Part shown: piece after piece, positions 52,477 to 62,117 of the stretch
How positions within the stretch are numbered: position 1 is the stretch's first letter
Layout of the letters: every line of letters starts with the position of its first letter
Origin: an uncultured Spirochaetales bacterium
GTDB taxonomy: Bacteria > Spirochaetota > Spirochaetia > Sphaerochaetales > Sphaerochaetaceae
Assembly: GCA_949285785.1 (NCBI GenBank)
Contig: CASEAG010000016.1
Location: 1-64,000, forward strand
DNA length: 64,000 bases
Direction of reading: 5' to 3'
Notes under the pieces: model-generated
The model's input: the letters and a program-made list of their open reading frames with translations, nothing else
Databases searched by the model: none
What the model was told of the DNA's origin: nothing
Program-made: the position numbers and the translations under genes

Positions 52477-54230
52477 ACAGCCTCAGAAGAAGGATGAAGG
52501 AGGCGGATCTCGATTGGTATCTGATCACGGGTTCGGATGCCCATATGAGCGAGTATGTGGCACCGCATTGGCGCACACGCGAGTTCATCACGGGATTCAC
52601 CGGTTCGGCGGGAACCGTGCTCGTCTCTCTGGATGGCGCCTGGCTGTGGACCGACTCGCGCTATTTCATCCAGGCGGCCCATCAGCTTGAAGGCACGGGT
52701 GTCTCTCTCATGAGGATGGGTGTCGAAGGCGTACCCGAACCGGAGGACTTCGTGATGGACAACGCCACCAGGGGTCAGCGCATCGGGACCTGCGCCCAGG
52801 AAATCGGCATCCACGAGTTCGACAGACTGGAGAAGGCCTATGCCAGACATGGTCTGGCCTTCGTCGCGACTGAAGACCTCCTCGACCAGGTGTGGAGCGA
52901 CAGGCCTGCTCTCCCCTGTACTCCGGTGCGGCAGATGCCCGTCTCCATCGCCGGAATGGACAGTATGCACAAACTTTCGCTCATCAGAAGCCGCCTTGCC
53001 GCATCCGGCTGCGACTACACGCTCATCTCGACGATCGACGACATCGCATGGATCACCAATCTGAGAGCCGACGACGTGGAGTGCAATCCGGTCTTCCTCT
53101 CGTTCATGTTCATCGACCAGGAGAAGGCAGTGCTGTTCACGCAGCCCGAGCGCTTCAGCGATACGATTCTCGACAGCATCTCGAATGTCTTCAGGGTCAG
53201 ACCCTACGAGGCCGTATACGACGACCTTGCCTCCCTGGCACACGGGAGGGCCTATTACGACGATGCCAGGGTCAACTGCCGCTTCAGGGACATACTGACC
53301 AGGGAGGACGGCATCACCGGCCGCGACTTCTCGACCGATGCCAAGGCCTGCAAGAACCCAGTCGAACTGGAGGGCATGAGGAAAAGCCATGTCATGGACG
53401 GCGTGGCCTTCGTCAACGCGTTCAGCCAGGTGGACTTCTCCCTGACCGACGGGACATACGACGAGATCGCGATCTCCTCGCTTTTCGCTGCCGAGCGGGC
53501 GAAGATGCCCGGCTATCTCGGACCGTCGTTCAATCCGATCTCCGGATTCGGTCCCAATGGCGCCATGTGCCATTACAGTGCGAGCGCTGAGAGCAATGCC
53601 AGGATAGACAGGCCTGGTCTCCTGGTCCTCGACACCGGCAGCCAGTTCGAATACGGCATGACCGACCTGACGAGGACGCTGCTCTTCGGAGAGGCGACGC
53701 CGGAGCAGAGAAGGGACTACACCCTTGTCCTGAAGGGACATCTTGCACTTGCGCGCCAGAGGTTCATCCAGGGCACGAGAGGCTATCAGCTGGACATCCT
53801 TGCCAAGATGTTCATGTGGAAGGAGGGCATGTCCTTCTATCATGGTACGGGACATGGTGTCGGCTTCAATCTGAACGTGCACGAAGGGCCGATGAGGATC
53901 TCCGCCAATCCGATCGACGTCCCGCTGGAGGTCGGCATGGTCGTCTCGGACGAGCCTGGAATCTACAAGGAAGGTCGACATGGCATCCGTATCGAGAACC
54001 TGATTGCGGTAAAGGAGGATGGGGAGACGGAGTTCGGGCGCTTCCTCTCGTTCGAGACACTCTCCCTCGTTCCATATGAGAGACGGCTGATCGACACGTC
54101 ACTGCTCACTGCAGAGGAGCTTAGCCAGATAGACTCGTATCACAGTAGGGTGCGCGAGGCCCTGTACGACAAGGTCGATGCCGGGGCGAGGGCTTATCTC
54201 GAGAGGATGACGGAGCCTCTAGCCGTCTGA
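52449..54230 (+). CDS. pepP: Xaa-Pro aminopeptidase (M24B), long form
   Basis: 593 residues. Two creatinase-like N-terminal domains (from ADLDWYLITGSDAHMSEYV) precede the pita-bread metallopeptidase. Metal ligands are visible as LDTGSQFEYGMTDLTRT (Asp, Asp), GTGHGVGFNLNVHEGP (His), and the Glu residues in SDEPGIYKEG and GIRIENL. The C-terminal segment matches the ~600-residue cytosolic eukaryote-like/APP-type aminopeptidase P rather than the short E. coli PepP. AAGGAGG precedes the ATG, which lies within lgt. Confidence 0.92.
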   Translation: MQEQIGKRLDSLRRRMKEADLDWYLITGSDAHMSEYVAPHWRTREFITGFTGSAGTVLVSLDGAWLWTDSRYFIQAAHQLEGTGVSLMRMGVEGVPEPEDFVMDNATRGQRIGTCAQEIGIHEFDRLEKAYARHGLAFVATEDLLDQVWSDRPALPCTPVRQMPVSIAGMDSMHKLSLIRSRLAASGCDYTLISTIDDIAWITNLRADDVECNPVFLSFMFIDQEKAVLFTQPERFSDTILDSISNVFRVRPYEAVYDDLASLAHGRAYYDDARVNCRFRDILTREDGITGRDFSTDAKACKNPVELEGMRKSHVMDGVAFVNAFSQVDFSLTDGTYDEIAISSLFAAERAKMPGYLGPSFNPISGFGPNGAMCHYSASAESNARIDRPGLLVLDTGSQFEYGMTDLTRTLLFGEATPEQRRDYTLVLKGHLALARQRFIQGTRGYQLDILAKMFMWKEGMSFYHGTGHGVGFNLNVHEGPMRISANPIDVPLEVGMVVSDEPGIYKEGRHGIRIENLIAVKEDGETEFGRFLSFETLSLVPYERRLIDTSLLTAEELSQIDSYHSRVREALYDKVDAGARAYLERMTEPLAV

Positions 54231-54291
54231 GGCGGTGGAGTGCTAGACTCTGCTATATCAGGAAAACAAGAACAAGGAAGGTTCCCGCAAT

Positions 54292-55938
54292 ATGGTTGAA
54301 GCACTGAAGAGAAACGGAAAGATCGACAGGAAGGGACCTGTCGTGCTCGTCATCATGGATGGCGTAGGCTTTGGAAAGTACAAGGAGGGGGATGCCGTCG
54401 CGGCCGCGATGACGAAGCATCTCGACGGACTTTACGCGAAGTACCCTTGGACACGCCTCAAGGCACATGGCCTTGCGGTCGGACTTCCTTCGGATGCCGA
54501 CATGGGCAACAGCGAGGTCGGCCATAACGCCATGGGCTGCGGACGCGTGTTCCATCAGGGCGCCGCGCTCGTCAGCGAGTCGATAGCAAGCGGCCGCATG
54601 TTCCAGGGCAGGACCTGGACGAATCTGGTGGAGAACGTCAAGAAGACGGGAGGCACGCTCCATTTCATCGGTCTTCTGTCCGACGGCAACGTGCACTCCC
54701 ACATCGACCATCTCAAGGCCATGGTCCAGCAGGCGAAGAAGGATGGTGTCAGGAAGGTGCGCGTCCATGCCCTTCTCGACGGAAGGGATGTGGGAGAGAT
54801 GAGCGCTCTGGACTATTTCGATCCGTTCGCGGAGTTCCTCGCCTCGCTGAGCGACGACACGTTCGACGCGAAGATCGCCTCCGGCGGTGGAAGAATGGTC
54901 ATCACGATGGACCGCTACAACGCCAACTGGGAGATGGTCCACAAGGGCTGGCAGACGCATGTCCTTGGAGAGGGCAGGCAGTTCCCGAGCGCCCATGACG
55001 CCATCGTCACGCTGCGCGAGGAGACCGGAGCCATCGATCAGGATCTTCCTCCGTTCGTCATCGCCGAGAACGGGAAGCCGGTCGGCACGATCGAGGACGG
55101 CGACTCCGTGATCCTGTTCAACTTCCGCGGCGACAGGGCCCTGGAGATAACAAAGGCCTTCGAGGCGGACGAACTTTCCGAGTTCGACCGCGTTCGTCAT
55201 CCCAAGGTGGAGTACGCCGGAATGATGGAGTATGACGGCGACCTGCATGTGCCGCATCAGTACCTCGTCGATCCTCCTTCGATCGACAGGACAATGGCGG
55301 AATATCTGTGCGCCAGCGGCGTCAGGCAGTTCTCGATTTCCGAGACCCAGAAGTTCGGACATGTGACCTACTTCTTCAACGGCAACAAGACGGGCAAGTT
55401 CGACGAGAAGCTCGAGGAGTACGTCGAGATCCCTAGCGACATCGTTCCGTTCGAGCAGAGACCGTGGATGAAGTGCGCACAGATCGCCGACAGGGTCATC
55501 CAGGAGGTTGAAAGCGGCAAGTGGGACTTCATCAAGCTCAACTTCCCCAACGGCGACATGGTCGGCCATACGGGCGTGTTCGAGGCGGTCGTGTGCTCCA
55601 TGGAGGCCATGGACCTGCAGATCGGCAGGATCTGGGAGGCCGTCAGCAAGGCCGGAGGAATCATGGTGGTGACGGCAGACCACGGCAATGCCGATGACAT
55701 GTATGAGCACGGCAAGGACGGCTCCGTGAAGCTGAGGGCCGACGGTGAGCCCAAGAGCAAGACGAGCCATTCGCTCAATCCGGTGCCCTGCATCATCTGC
55801 GACGATGCCTATGCAGGAGAGTATTCGAAGGATCTGAAGGAAGGTCTTGGCATCTCCTCCATCGCCACGACGTGCATCACGCTGCTGGGATTCGAGCCGC
55901 CTGCCGACTACGATCCGTCCGTCGTCACGCTGAACTGA
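54292..55938 (+). CDS. gpmI: Phosphoglycerate mutase, cofactor-independent
   Basis: 548 residues. Glycolytic 3-PG/2-PG mutase with two Mn ions. The catalytic Ser is in SDADMGNSEVGHNAMG, with VIMDGVGFG at the N-terminus, RDVGEMSALDYF (an insert-like region) and TADHGNADDM and SHSLNPVPC in the metal-binding alkaline-phosphatase-like domain. AAGGAAGG precedes the ATG. It ends at a strong terminator. Confidence 0.95.
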   Translation: MVEALKRNGKIDRKGPVVLVIMDGVGFGKYKEGDAVAAAMTKHLDGLYAKYPWTRLKAHGLAVGLPSDADMGNSEVGHNAMGCGRVFHQGAALVSESIASGRMFQGRTWTNLVENVKKTGGTLHFIGLLSDGNVHSHIDHLKAMVQQAKKDGVRKVRVHALLDGRDVGEMSALDYFDPFAEFLASLSDDTFDAKIASGGGRMVITMDRYNANWEMVHKGWQTHVLGEGRQFPSAHDAIVTLREETGAIDQDLPPFVIAENGKPVGTIEDGDSVILFNFRGDRALEITKAFEADELSEFDRVRHPKVEYAGMMEYDGDLHVPHQYLVDPPSIDRTMAEYLCASGVRQFSISETQKFGHVTYFFNGNKTGKFDEKLEEYVEIPSDIVPFEQRPWMKCAQIADRVIQEVESGKWDFIKLNFPNGDMVGHTGVFEAVVCSMEAMDLQIGRIWEAVSKAGGIMVVTADHGNADDMYEHGKDGSVKLRADGEPKSKTSHSLNPVPCIICDDAYAGEYSKDLKEGLGISSIATTCITLLGFEPPADYDPSVVTLN

Positions 55939-55960
55939 CGAGGATTTCCATCACACACGG

Positions 55961-55993
55961 GGGTGCGGTACCGTGAAGGGCCGCACCCTTTTT
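55961..55993 (+). terminator. gpmI terminator
   Basis: Stem GGGTGCGG (55961-55968) with CCGCACCC (55981-55988), followed by five T. Confidence 0.88.
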
Positions 55994-56012
55994 CCATGAA
56001 AGGAGGAAGCGC

Positions 56013-56483
56013 ATGTCATACGAGAACGCATACGGATATCTCTCATCGAGAGGTTTCGGCGACAGGGTCCGTCTCTTCGAGGTCTCGTCCGCGACGGTGG
56101 CCCTTGCCGCCCACGCCCTCGGCTGCAGCGAGGGCGAGATCGCCAAGACTCTGGCCTTTGACCAGGCGGGGAACACGGTCCTGATCCTTGCCGCCGGAGA
56201 CGTGAAGATCGACAACCACAAGTACAAGGAGACCTTCCACATGAAGGCGAAGATGCTATCATACGACGAGACGGAGGACCGCGTCGGCCATCCGGTCGGC
56301 GGCGTATGCCCCTTCGGGGTCAAGGATAACGTCCAGATCTTCCTGGACGAATCCCTGAGACGCTTCGAGACGGTCTATCCGGCGGCAGGAACCCCGTCTT
56401 CTGCCGTGAGACTTTCTGTCGGCGAGCTGGAGAGCATATTGCCGGATGCCAGGTGGGTGGATGTGACGAAACAGATGGCCTGA
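56013..56483 (+). CDS. ybaK: YbaK/ProX-type aminoacyl-tRNA deacylase
   Basis: 156 residues. Trans-editing domain that hydrolyses mischarged tRNA (Cys-tRNA-Pro for YbaK, Ala-tRNA-Pro for ProXp-ala types). The substrate-pocket signature GHPVGGVCPFG is at about residues 89-99, and a conserved Lys is in VKIDNHKYKE. AAAGGAGG precedes the ATG at good spacing. Which misacylated tRNA is edited cannot be settled from the motif alone. It is monocistronic between two terminators. Confidence 0.9.
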   Translation: MSYENAYGYLSSRGFGDRVRLFEVSSATVALAAHALGCSEGEIAKTLAFDQAGNTVLILAAGDVKIDNHKYKETFHMKAKMLSYDETEDRVGHPVGGVCPFGVKDNVQIFLDESLRRFETVYPAAGTPSSAVRLSVGELESILPDARWVDVTKQMA

Positions 56484-56504
56484 ATCGGGAGCGAATGGGG
56501 AGAA

Positions 56505-56530
56505 GGGGGAGCTTCGGCTCCCCTTTGTCT
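56505..56530. terminator. Bidirectional terminator ybaK / membrane-protein gene
   Basis: GGGGAGC (56506-56512), TTCG tetraloop, GCTCCCC (56517-56523), flanked by AGAAG on the left and TTTG on the right. Confidence 0.75.
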
Positions 56531-57286
56531 TCAATAGCCCTTCGGGCTGACGATCGAGAGCATGACCGCTCCGATCAGGAAGAGGATCGTCCCAGACAGG
56601 GAGGTGGCGAAGTCGCCGTCCCCGACCATGATCAGATAGTCTCCCAGGGATATGAAGAGGAAGGTGAAGAACCTCTTGATATGGTACGACTCCCTGTCCG
56701 AGATGAAGCTCACCAGATACGTGGAGACCCCTCCCAGCAGAATCAGCAGCACCATCATGTCGAACACGGCTTCATGCACGTTCGCCAGGCCGTCCACCGA
56801 CGAGGTCGGGATGATGTACGAGACGACGAACACCGCGATGAGGGAGAAGACTATGTTTAGACCCGTCTTCGATGTGTTCACGTTCTTCATGTTCTGTATC
56901 GAGGCGAAAAGCAGCACGGCGTACGTGGACATGAAGAAGAAGCGCTCCATGATCGTGATGTGCAAGGGAGATACCATCTCCATGCCCGAGTATGCGAGGA
57001 TGGATGGCAGCATGCGCGTCGTCTGGAGCGAGAGCAGAAGCAGGAACAGCGGCAGCAGATAGCCTTCGGCCACCTGCGAGCGATGCTTTATCCTGAGGAT
57101 CAGTATCGGAATCAGCGTCCCGAGTATTATCGTCATCTCGGGATAAATCTCCTTCAGCATGCCGGGCACATACTGCGCTCCGGCATCGAAGGCCAGGAAT
57201 ATCCCGACGACGATGAGCACGGTGAGTACTGACGAGACAAGTATCTGTATCGTCGATATCAGGCGGGAGGCTCGTGTGGCGTTCAC
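56531..57286 (-). CDS. Integral membrane protein of unknown function
   Basis: 251 residues, mostly hydrophobic, with seven or eight predicted helices separated by short loops. It starts at GTG (57284-57286), which overlaps the stop of the symporter gene in a GTGA junction with AAGGA upstream, so it is coupled to the symporter. No family recognised and no soluble domain. A helper role for the symporter is possible but unsupported beyond linkage. Confidence 0.7.
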   Translation of the reverse strand: MNATRASRLISTIQILVSSVLTVLIVVGIFLAFDAGAQYVPGMLKEIYPEMTIILGTLIPILILRIKHRSQVAEGYLLPLFLLLLSLQTTRMLPSILAYSGMEMVSPLHITIMERFFFMSTYAVLLFASIQNMKNVNTSKTGLNIVFSLIAVFVVSYIIPTSSVDGLANVHEAVFDMMVLLILLGGVSTYLVSFISDRESYHIKRFFTFLFISLGDYLIMVGDGDFATSLSGTILFLIGAVMLSIVSPKGY

Positions 57287-58527
57287 ATGATGTCCTTATA
57301 GGAAGGGCAGACGTCTACTCCGCTTCTCCGTGCAACGACTGCGGATCCGAGGAGGGCTATCTGCGTGTCCACCAGCGTACCAAGTCCGGACAGGAGAGGC
57401 AGCAGTCCAAGCATCGTGACCTCGGCCGAATACAGGTCGATTCCCATGACCTTCATCGCCGCTATGGTTATGAACATGATCTCGAAGCCGGATGACAGGC
57501 TGGCCACGAAGGACATGAGGGCGCAGGCAAGTGCGATCAGCAGACACGTCGGGATGTCCACGGCCGCTCCTGTCACGCTGGCGATCAGCGCAATGACAGA
57601 GAATGTGGCGATGGATGCGCTTCCTCCTCTGGTGAAGAGGTAGAACAGCGAGGATGTGGACGAGGCGATCCTCTTCTGTACACCGTCGTTGTATCTTGAG
57701 CAGGCCATCGTGAAGGGCATGGTGAAGATGTAGTTGCCGCTGGTCAGCGCCGCCGCCTGGCATGCGATGTTCCTGTACAGCGTCTTGAACGGATTGCCCT
57801 TCGCGCCGGTGAAGATCTCATACAGCACTGGCAGAACGATCAGGGACATGCTCAGCGGGATGATGACGAGAAGGGCGGAGAAGGCCGCATCCACGAAGAA
57901 CGTCTTCTCCTGGTAGGTCATCGTGAACATGTAGCAGGAGGTCAGGTAGACCAGGATGTATCCGAAGTAGGCGATGGCCCTGGCTATCCTGTACATCACC
58001 TCGGACAGGGAGTTCATGGTTATGTATGCCGGCCTTATTATATCTGCATCTGGCTTGAGAGCCCAGCCGACGATGAGGGCGAGAAGCACCACAGGCACGA
58101 GGAAGCTGTCGGCGGCGGAGAGGAACAGGACCGGATCGCCCGAGGTGGTCAGCTGCCAGGCGTTGACGAACACCGAGGACACATAAGCGGACGACACGCT
58201 TCCGCTTCCTGCCGTCGTGGACACGGGGAAGGCCACGGGGAAGGCCCCTGCTACGAGACCTGTGAGCAGTGGAAGGACGAGTGCCGTCACGAGCGTCCAC
58301 AACAGCGATATCCCGGCGGTCTTCGTCCCGAGTGCATCCTTCCTGAGGGATGCAATGGCGCTCGTCGTGCTCACGACGACCATCGCAAGCGCAAGCAACG
58401 CTCCCGTGTTGACCGCAAGGGAGTACAGGGTGCCGAAGACCGGCAGGCTCCATGCGCTGTCGCCCAGGAGAAGGGCGGTGGCGAGGCCGAGGAACAGAGA
58501 AGCCAGATAGGTGATCCACGTTTTCAT
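57283..58527 (-). CDS. SDF-family dicarboxylate/amino-acid:cation symporter
   Basis: 414 residues from the ATG at 58527. Eight membrane helices and the family hairpin regions: SSTSSLFYLFTRGGSASIATF (serine-rich re-entrant loop, about 280-300) and a later helix with SSGFEIMFITI. Transporters of this family import glutamate, aspartate, dicarboxylates or serine/threonine coupled to Na+ or H+. The sequence is divergent from GltP/GltT (no NMDG motif seen), so the substrate is uncertain. The downstream membrane-protein gene is coupled by overlap. Confidence 0.75.
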   Translation of the reverse strand: MKTWITYLASLFLGLATALLLGDSAWSLPVFGTLYSLAVNTGALLALAMVVVSTTSAIASLRKDALGTKTAGISLLWTLVTALVLPLLTGLVAGAFPVAFPVSTTAGSGSVSSAYVSSVFVNAWQLTTSGDPVLFLSAADSFLVPVVLLALIVGWALKPDADIIRPAYITMNSLSEVMYRIARAIAYFGYILVYLTSCYMFTMTYQEKTFFVDAAFSALLVIIPLSMSLIVLPVLYEIFTGAKGNPFKTLYRNIACQAAALTSGNYIFTMPFTMACSRYNDGVQKRIASSTSSLFYLFTRGGSASIATFSVIALIASVTGAAVDIPTCLLIALACALMSFVASLSSGFEIMFITIAAMKVMGIDLYSAEVTMLGLLPLLSGLGTLVDTQIALLGSAVVARRSGVDVCPSYKDIM

Positions 58528-58587
58528 GTCTTTACACACTTGGCAGGGCTGGCCTGCCTTCCCTCCTGTGAGCGGAATTATACCCTG

Positions 58588-58625
58588 AAAAGGGGCGCCT
58601 TTGTAGTCCCCTGCACAGGCGCCCC
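58588..58625 (-). terminator. Terminator of the GH13 gene
   Basis: Stem GGGGCGCCT (58592-58600) with AGGCGCCCC (58617-58625), followed on the minus strand by TTTTCAG (58588-58591 are A on the plus strand). Confidence 0.8.
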
Positions 58626-58640
58626 GTCATCGATGCTCCA

Positions 58641-61600
58641 TCAGACCTTCAGCAGCCTGTCGAGCTTGTACTGCGAGGCCTCCTCCTTCTCAAGAAGGCG
58701 GGCGATGTACCTTTCGCTGTTGAATCTTCCCTTTTCAGGCAGCATGACCTCCACCGACAGGGCGGATAGCACGATCAGCAGCTGCATCATCTCCTTGTTG
58801 TACCAGGTGATCCCCTGGTATTCGTTGCACCTGGTGGCGATCCTCACGTCCTCGTCCTCCAGCAGCGAGGCCAGGATCTTCTCGGGCTTCCGGTTGACGG
58901 AGGCCTTCATCCTGTATCCCGCCACGCAGAAGAGGGCGGCCATGTGCATCAGCTGGTGGATGTCCTCGTCCTTGAGATGGAGCTCCTCCTTCTTGCCTTC
59001 GAAGAAATGCTGCAGAAGCAGCCGGTCGGCGGCCTTCATGGCGTCCTTCACGCTGGCCTTCTCCTCGTCGATGAACGGCTTGAGGACAATCGCCGCGGCG
59101 ATGACCAGCCCGAGTTCCGGCGTCAGTCTGGCGAAGGAGGCGAAGACTCCGTCCGCGTTCTTGTGGAAGGCCCTGTTCAGGGCTCGGATCTGGGCCACCA
59201 TCTGGCCAGGATCCACATCACGTGGAAGCTGGGGCAGCGCCTCGACGAGCGCTTCGTCGAAGGTCTCGGAGACCGCGTTGAGCCTGGTGTAGGTCTCGGC
59301 TATCATCAGCAGGAGCTTGCGCTCGCTGACCGCGTTGTTCTCCAGGAACAGCATGTCGTCGATGTATGAGAAGAACTGGCTGGTCCTGAACGGCTCCAGC
59401 TCCCTGTAGACCGGCTTCAGGCGCAGCAGCATCACGGCGACGTTTATGTTCTTCACGCCTCCGTCTCCGAGGAAGCCGTACAGCTTCTCGTAGGATCCGT
59501 CGAAGTCCTCGACCTCGCGGATGTTCCACAGCACCCTGCTGTCATAGCCGTCGATCGTGAAGTTGTAGCCCTCCTCGAAGAGCCTTATCGACGGCATCAG
59601 ATAGGTCAGACCTGTCGAGAAGTTCTCCCAGATCATGTAGTGCCGTCCACCGAAGTGCAGTCCAAGGTTCTCGGCGATCGGGATGCACACGGTCTCCTTG
59701 TCCTCCCCGTCCTTCTTCAGCTTTGGGCAGCTCATCTTTATGTTGGCGCTCACCCGTTCGTACTGGTTGTTGACTATGACGAGCGTCCTCTCGCTTCCGT
59801 GTCCGTTGACATAGGCGAATATGGATTCCTGGCACACCCCGTTGTTCCAGGCGTCGTAGATGTTGAAGTGTTCGACGCCGCTGAACAGGTAGCGTCTTCT
59901 CAGCAGGGGGAATATCCTCCTGTAGTGCTCGTCGATCATCCACTGGTTCGGCTTCTCGTCCCAGTAGGCACGCCTGTATTCCATGCCGTACTTCTCCTTG
60001 AGGCCCTCGATCTGGCCATGGCCGAACATCGGCAGGCCTGGCAGGGTGGCGAGTATGGTGCAGATGGAGAAGTAGCGGTTGCCGTCGCCGAACTGGGCGA
60101 TCGCGGTCTCCTCGTCAGGGTTGTTCATGAAGTTCACGTAGCGCTTGAGGATCTCGGGCTCGAACACCAGAGTGTTCTTGATCGCCATGCGGTACTTCTG
60201 GTTCTCCTGGTTCTTGAGCATGTTCATGAATGCCGAGTTGTATACACGGTGCATGCCCAGGGTGCGTACGAAGTAGCCTTCCATCATCCAGAACGCCTCG
60301 GCCAGAAGCAGTGTGTCCGGGACCTCCTTTGCTATGCGGTCGACGACCTCCCGCCAGAACTCCTGCGGGATCCTGCGGTTGAACTCCTCGTCGCTCAGGG
60401 CGTACATGAACCTGCCGGCGATGTCGCCTCCGTTGCCCGGCTTGGGGTACCACAGCCTCTGGATGTGACGCTTGGCGAGCGTCATGGCCGCATCGAAGCG
60501 TATGATGTGGAAGTTGCGCGCCACATGCAGAATCTCCTGGATGACGGCCTCTCTCGTGACCGGATTGAGGTAGTCCAGCTGCGCAGTGTCGTTCCAGGGC
60601 ATCGATGTACCGTCGTTGCCGTGGAACACGTAGCGTGTCTCCCCGGTCCTTCGGTCGATGCGACGGAACGTGACGGCCGCATCACTCCTGTCGTAGTAAT
60701 GGTCCTCCAGCTTGATCTCGACATCCGGGTTCGTGGACAGGTCGGGTCCGTTGAAGGTGTATGACGGGAACGGGGAGTAGTCCTGGCTCATGAAGTACTC
60801 CGGATGCTGGTACATCCAGTCGCTGTCAAGTCCCGTGTGATTGGGTACCATGTCGGAGGCGAGCCTTATGCCGCGTCTTGCGCATCTGTCCCTCAGGTTC
60901 TCCAGCGCCGGCCATCCTCCGATGTTCTGCGCGATCTCGTAGTTCTTCAGCGAGTATGCGGAGGCCTCCGCATCCGGGTTGCCGCACATGACCTTTATCC
61001 GCTTCGATGCATCCGAGCGCTCCCACAGGCCGATCAGCCACAGCGCGGTGAAGCCGCGTTCGGCGAGCTTGTCCAGCTCCTCGTCCGGAATCTGGTCAAG
61101 CGTCCTGATGGGCCGGTGGTACCACTTGCTCAGCTGGTCCAGCCAGACGAGCGTGCACTTTGCTATCATGACGACGCGCGGCATCCAGTCCAGGTCGTTC
61201 GAGAATGCCTCGTACTCGTTGTCGAGTCCGGAGTAGTCCGGCACCTCCATCGGGGCGCCGCCTCCGTTTCCGAATCCGCCGTGGTCCTTCTCCTCCTGGT
61301 GGATGAAGTCGAGTCCGGACTGCAGCAGCAGCTTCAGCTCGTCCGAGAGAAGGTCCGCCCATTCGCGCAGGATGTACTGGATCTGCTCGCTCAGGCTGTT
61401 GGGGTACAGCCTCGCCGGCTTGGTGAGGAAGTCGAAGATGTCGTCCTCGTCGCTGTGCCCTATCTTCCCGTCTATGGTACGCGTGTATGAGCCGATCAGG
61501 CTCTGGAGGGCTCCCGCCTCCTTGGGGAATACGAGCCCCTGGGGCTCGACGAGCACCCCAGCCGCACTCATCAGAGCCGGGTTGTTCGTCAGCACCTGGT

Positions 61601-62015
61601 GGATGAAGAAGGATCGCAGGACCTCCAGGTCGTAATAGGCCCTGTCGACCAGCTGCTGTCTGAGCAGGGGCGAGGGCAGCTCGTGGTCGAAGAACGTCAG
61701 CACTGCCTTGAGCGGCTCCTGTCTCTCGACGAGCGGGAGGATACGGGTGAACATGTCGGGGTTGTTCTCCCTCAGGTATGTGTCCAGCACGCTCTGGTAT
61801 AGCATGTGCAGCACCGCCGTGGCATGCACCTTGCCTGCCGACAGGTATGAGGAGTCCGCCTCTCCCTTCTCCTTGATGTATCTGTTATAGGCATAGCTGA
61901 TGCCGTTTGCGTCGTTGTACAGTGTCTGCAGGTTTCCTGAAGTCACGAACAGCGGCCTGTCCAGACCAAGATGCTCCCTTGTGGTGCGCGCAACCCTGAA
62001 GTCCCGTTCCGTCAT
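58641..62015 (-). CDS. Very large GH13 alpha-amylase-family protein
   Basis: 1124 residues, about twice a normal GH13 enzyme. Residues 1-~300 are a helical N-terminal region without a family I recognise. The catalytic barrel follows with region I DMVPNHTG (~410), region II IIRFDAA holding the nucleophile Asp, region III LLLAEAFWM with the acid Glu, and region IV NNPDEE where His of the usual NHD is Pro. From ~800 on is a long helical C-terminal region. There is no signal peptide. A strong AAGGAGGGG sets the start. GlgE-type maltosyltransferases also have an NxPD region IV, so glucan or maltosyl transfer is possible. Cytosolic glycogen or maltodextrin use is inferred. Confidence 0.8.
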   Translation of the reverse strand: MTERDFRVARTTREHLGLDRPLFVTSGNLQTLYNDANGISYAYNRYIKEKGEADSSYLSAGKVHATAVLHMLYQSVLDTYLRENNPDMFTRILPLVERQEPLKAVLTFFDHELPSPLLRQQLVDRAYYDLEVLRSFFIHQVLTNNPALMSAAGVLVEPQGLVFPKEAGALQSLIGSYTRTIDGKIGHSDEDDIFDFLTKPARLYPNSLSEQIQYILREWADLLSDELKLLLQSGLDFIHQEEKDHGGFGNGGGAPMEVPDYSGLDNEYEAFSNDLDWMPRVVMIAKCTLVWLDQLSKWYHRPIRTLDQIPDEELDKLAERGFTALWLIGLWERSDASKRIKVMCGNPDAEASAYSLKNYEIAQNIGGWPALENLRDRCARRGIRLASDMVPNHTGLDSDWMYQHPEYFMSQDYSPFPSYTFNGPDLSTNPDVEIKLEDHYYDRSDAAVTFRRIDRRTGETRYVFHGNDGTSMPWNDTAQLDYLNPVTREAVIQEILHVARNFHIIRFDAAMTLAKRHIQRLWYPKPGNGGDIAGRFMYALSDEEFNRRIPQEFWREVVDRIAKEVPDTLLLAEAFWMMEGYFVRTLGMHRVYNSAFMNMLKNQENQKYRMAIKNTLVFEPEILKRYVNFMNNPDEETAIAQFGDGNRYFSICTILATLPGLPMFGHGQIEGLKEKYGMEYRRAYWDEKPNQWMIDEHYRRIFPLLRRRYLFSGVEHFNIYDAWNNGVCQESIFAYVNGHGSERTLVIVNNQYERVSANIKMSCPKLKKDGEDKETVCIPIAENLGLHFGGRHYMIWENFSTGLTYLMPSIRLFEEGYNFTIDGYDSRVLWNIREVEDFDGSYEKLYGFLGDGGVKNINVAVMLLRLKPVYRELEPFRTSQFFSYIDDMLFLENNAVSERKLLLMIAETYTRLNAVSETFDEALVEALPQLPRDVDPGQMVAQIRALNRAFHKNADGVFASFARLTPELGLVIAAAIVLKPFIDEEKASVKDAMKAADRLLLQHFFEGKKEELHLKDEDIHQLMHMAALFCVAGYRMKASVNRKPEKILASLLEDEDVRIATRCNEYQGITWYNKEMMQLLIVLSALSVEVMLPEKGRFNSERYIARLLEKEEASQYKLDRLLKV

Positions 62016-62117
62016 CGAACAAACCCCTCCTTATCGTCTGTATCGTTCTGGGTCCTTTACCCATAGTAGCAGAAAAATGCCGTTTCGTGGGAAATTTCGG
62101 GCGTCTGCGGCCCCTCG

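Noticed and set aside
59212-59224. CACGTG near 59.2 kb as a fifth parS
   Set aside because: Only the central six bases match; the flanking TTT/AAA arms are absent.
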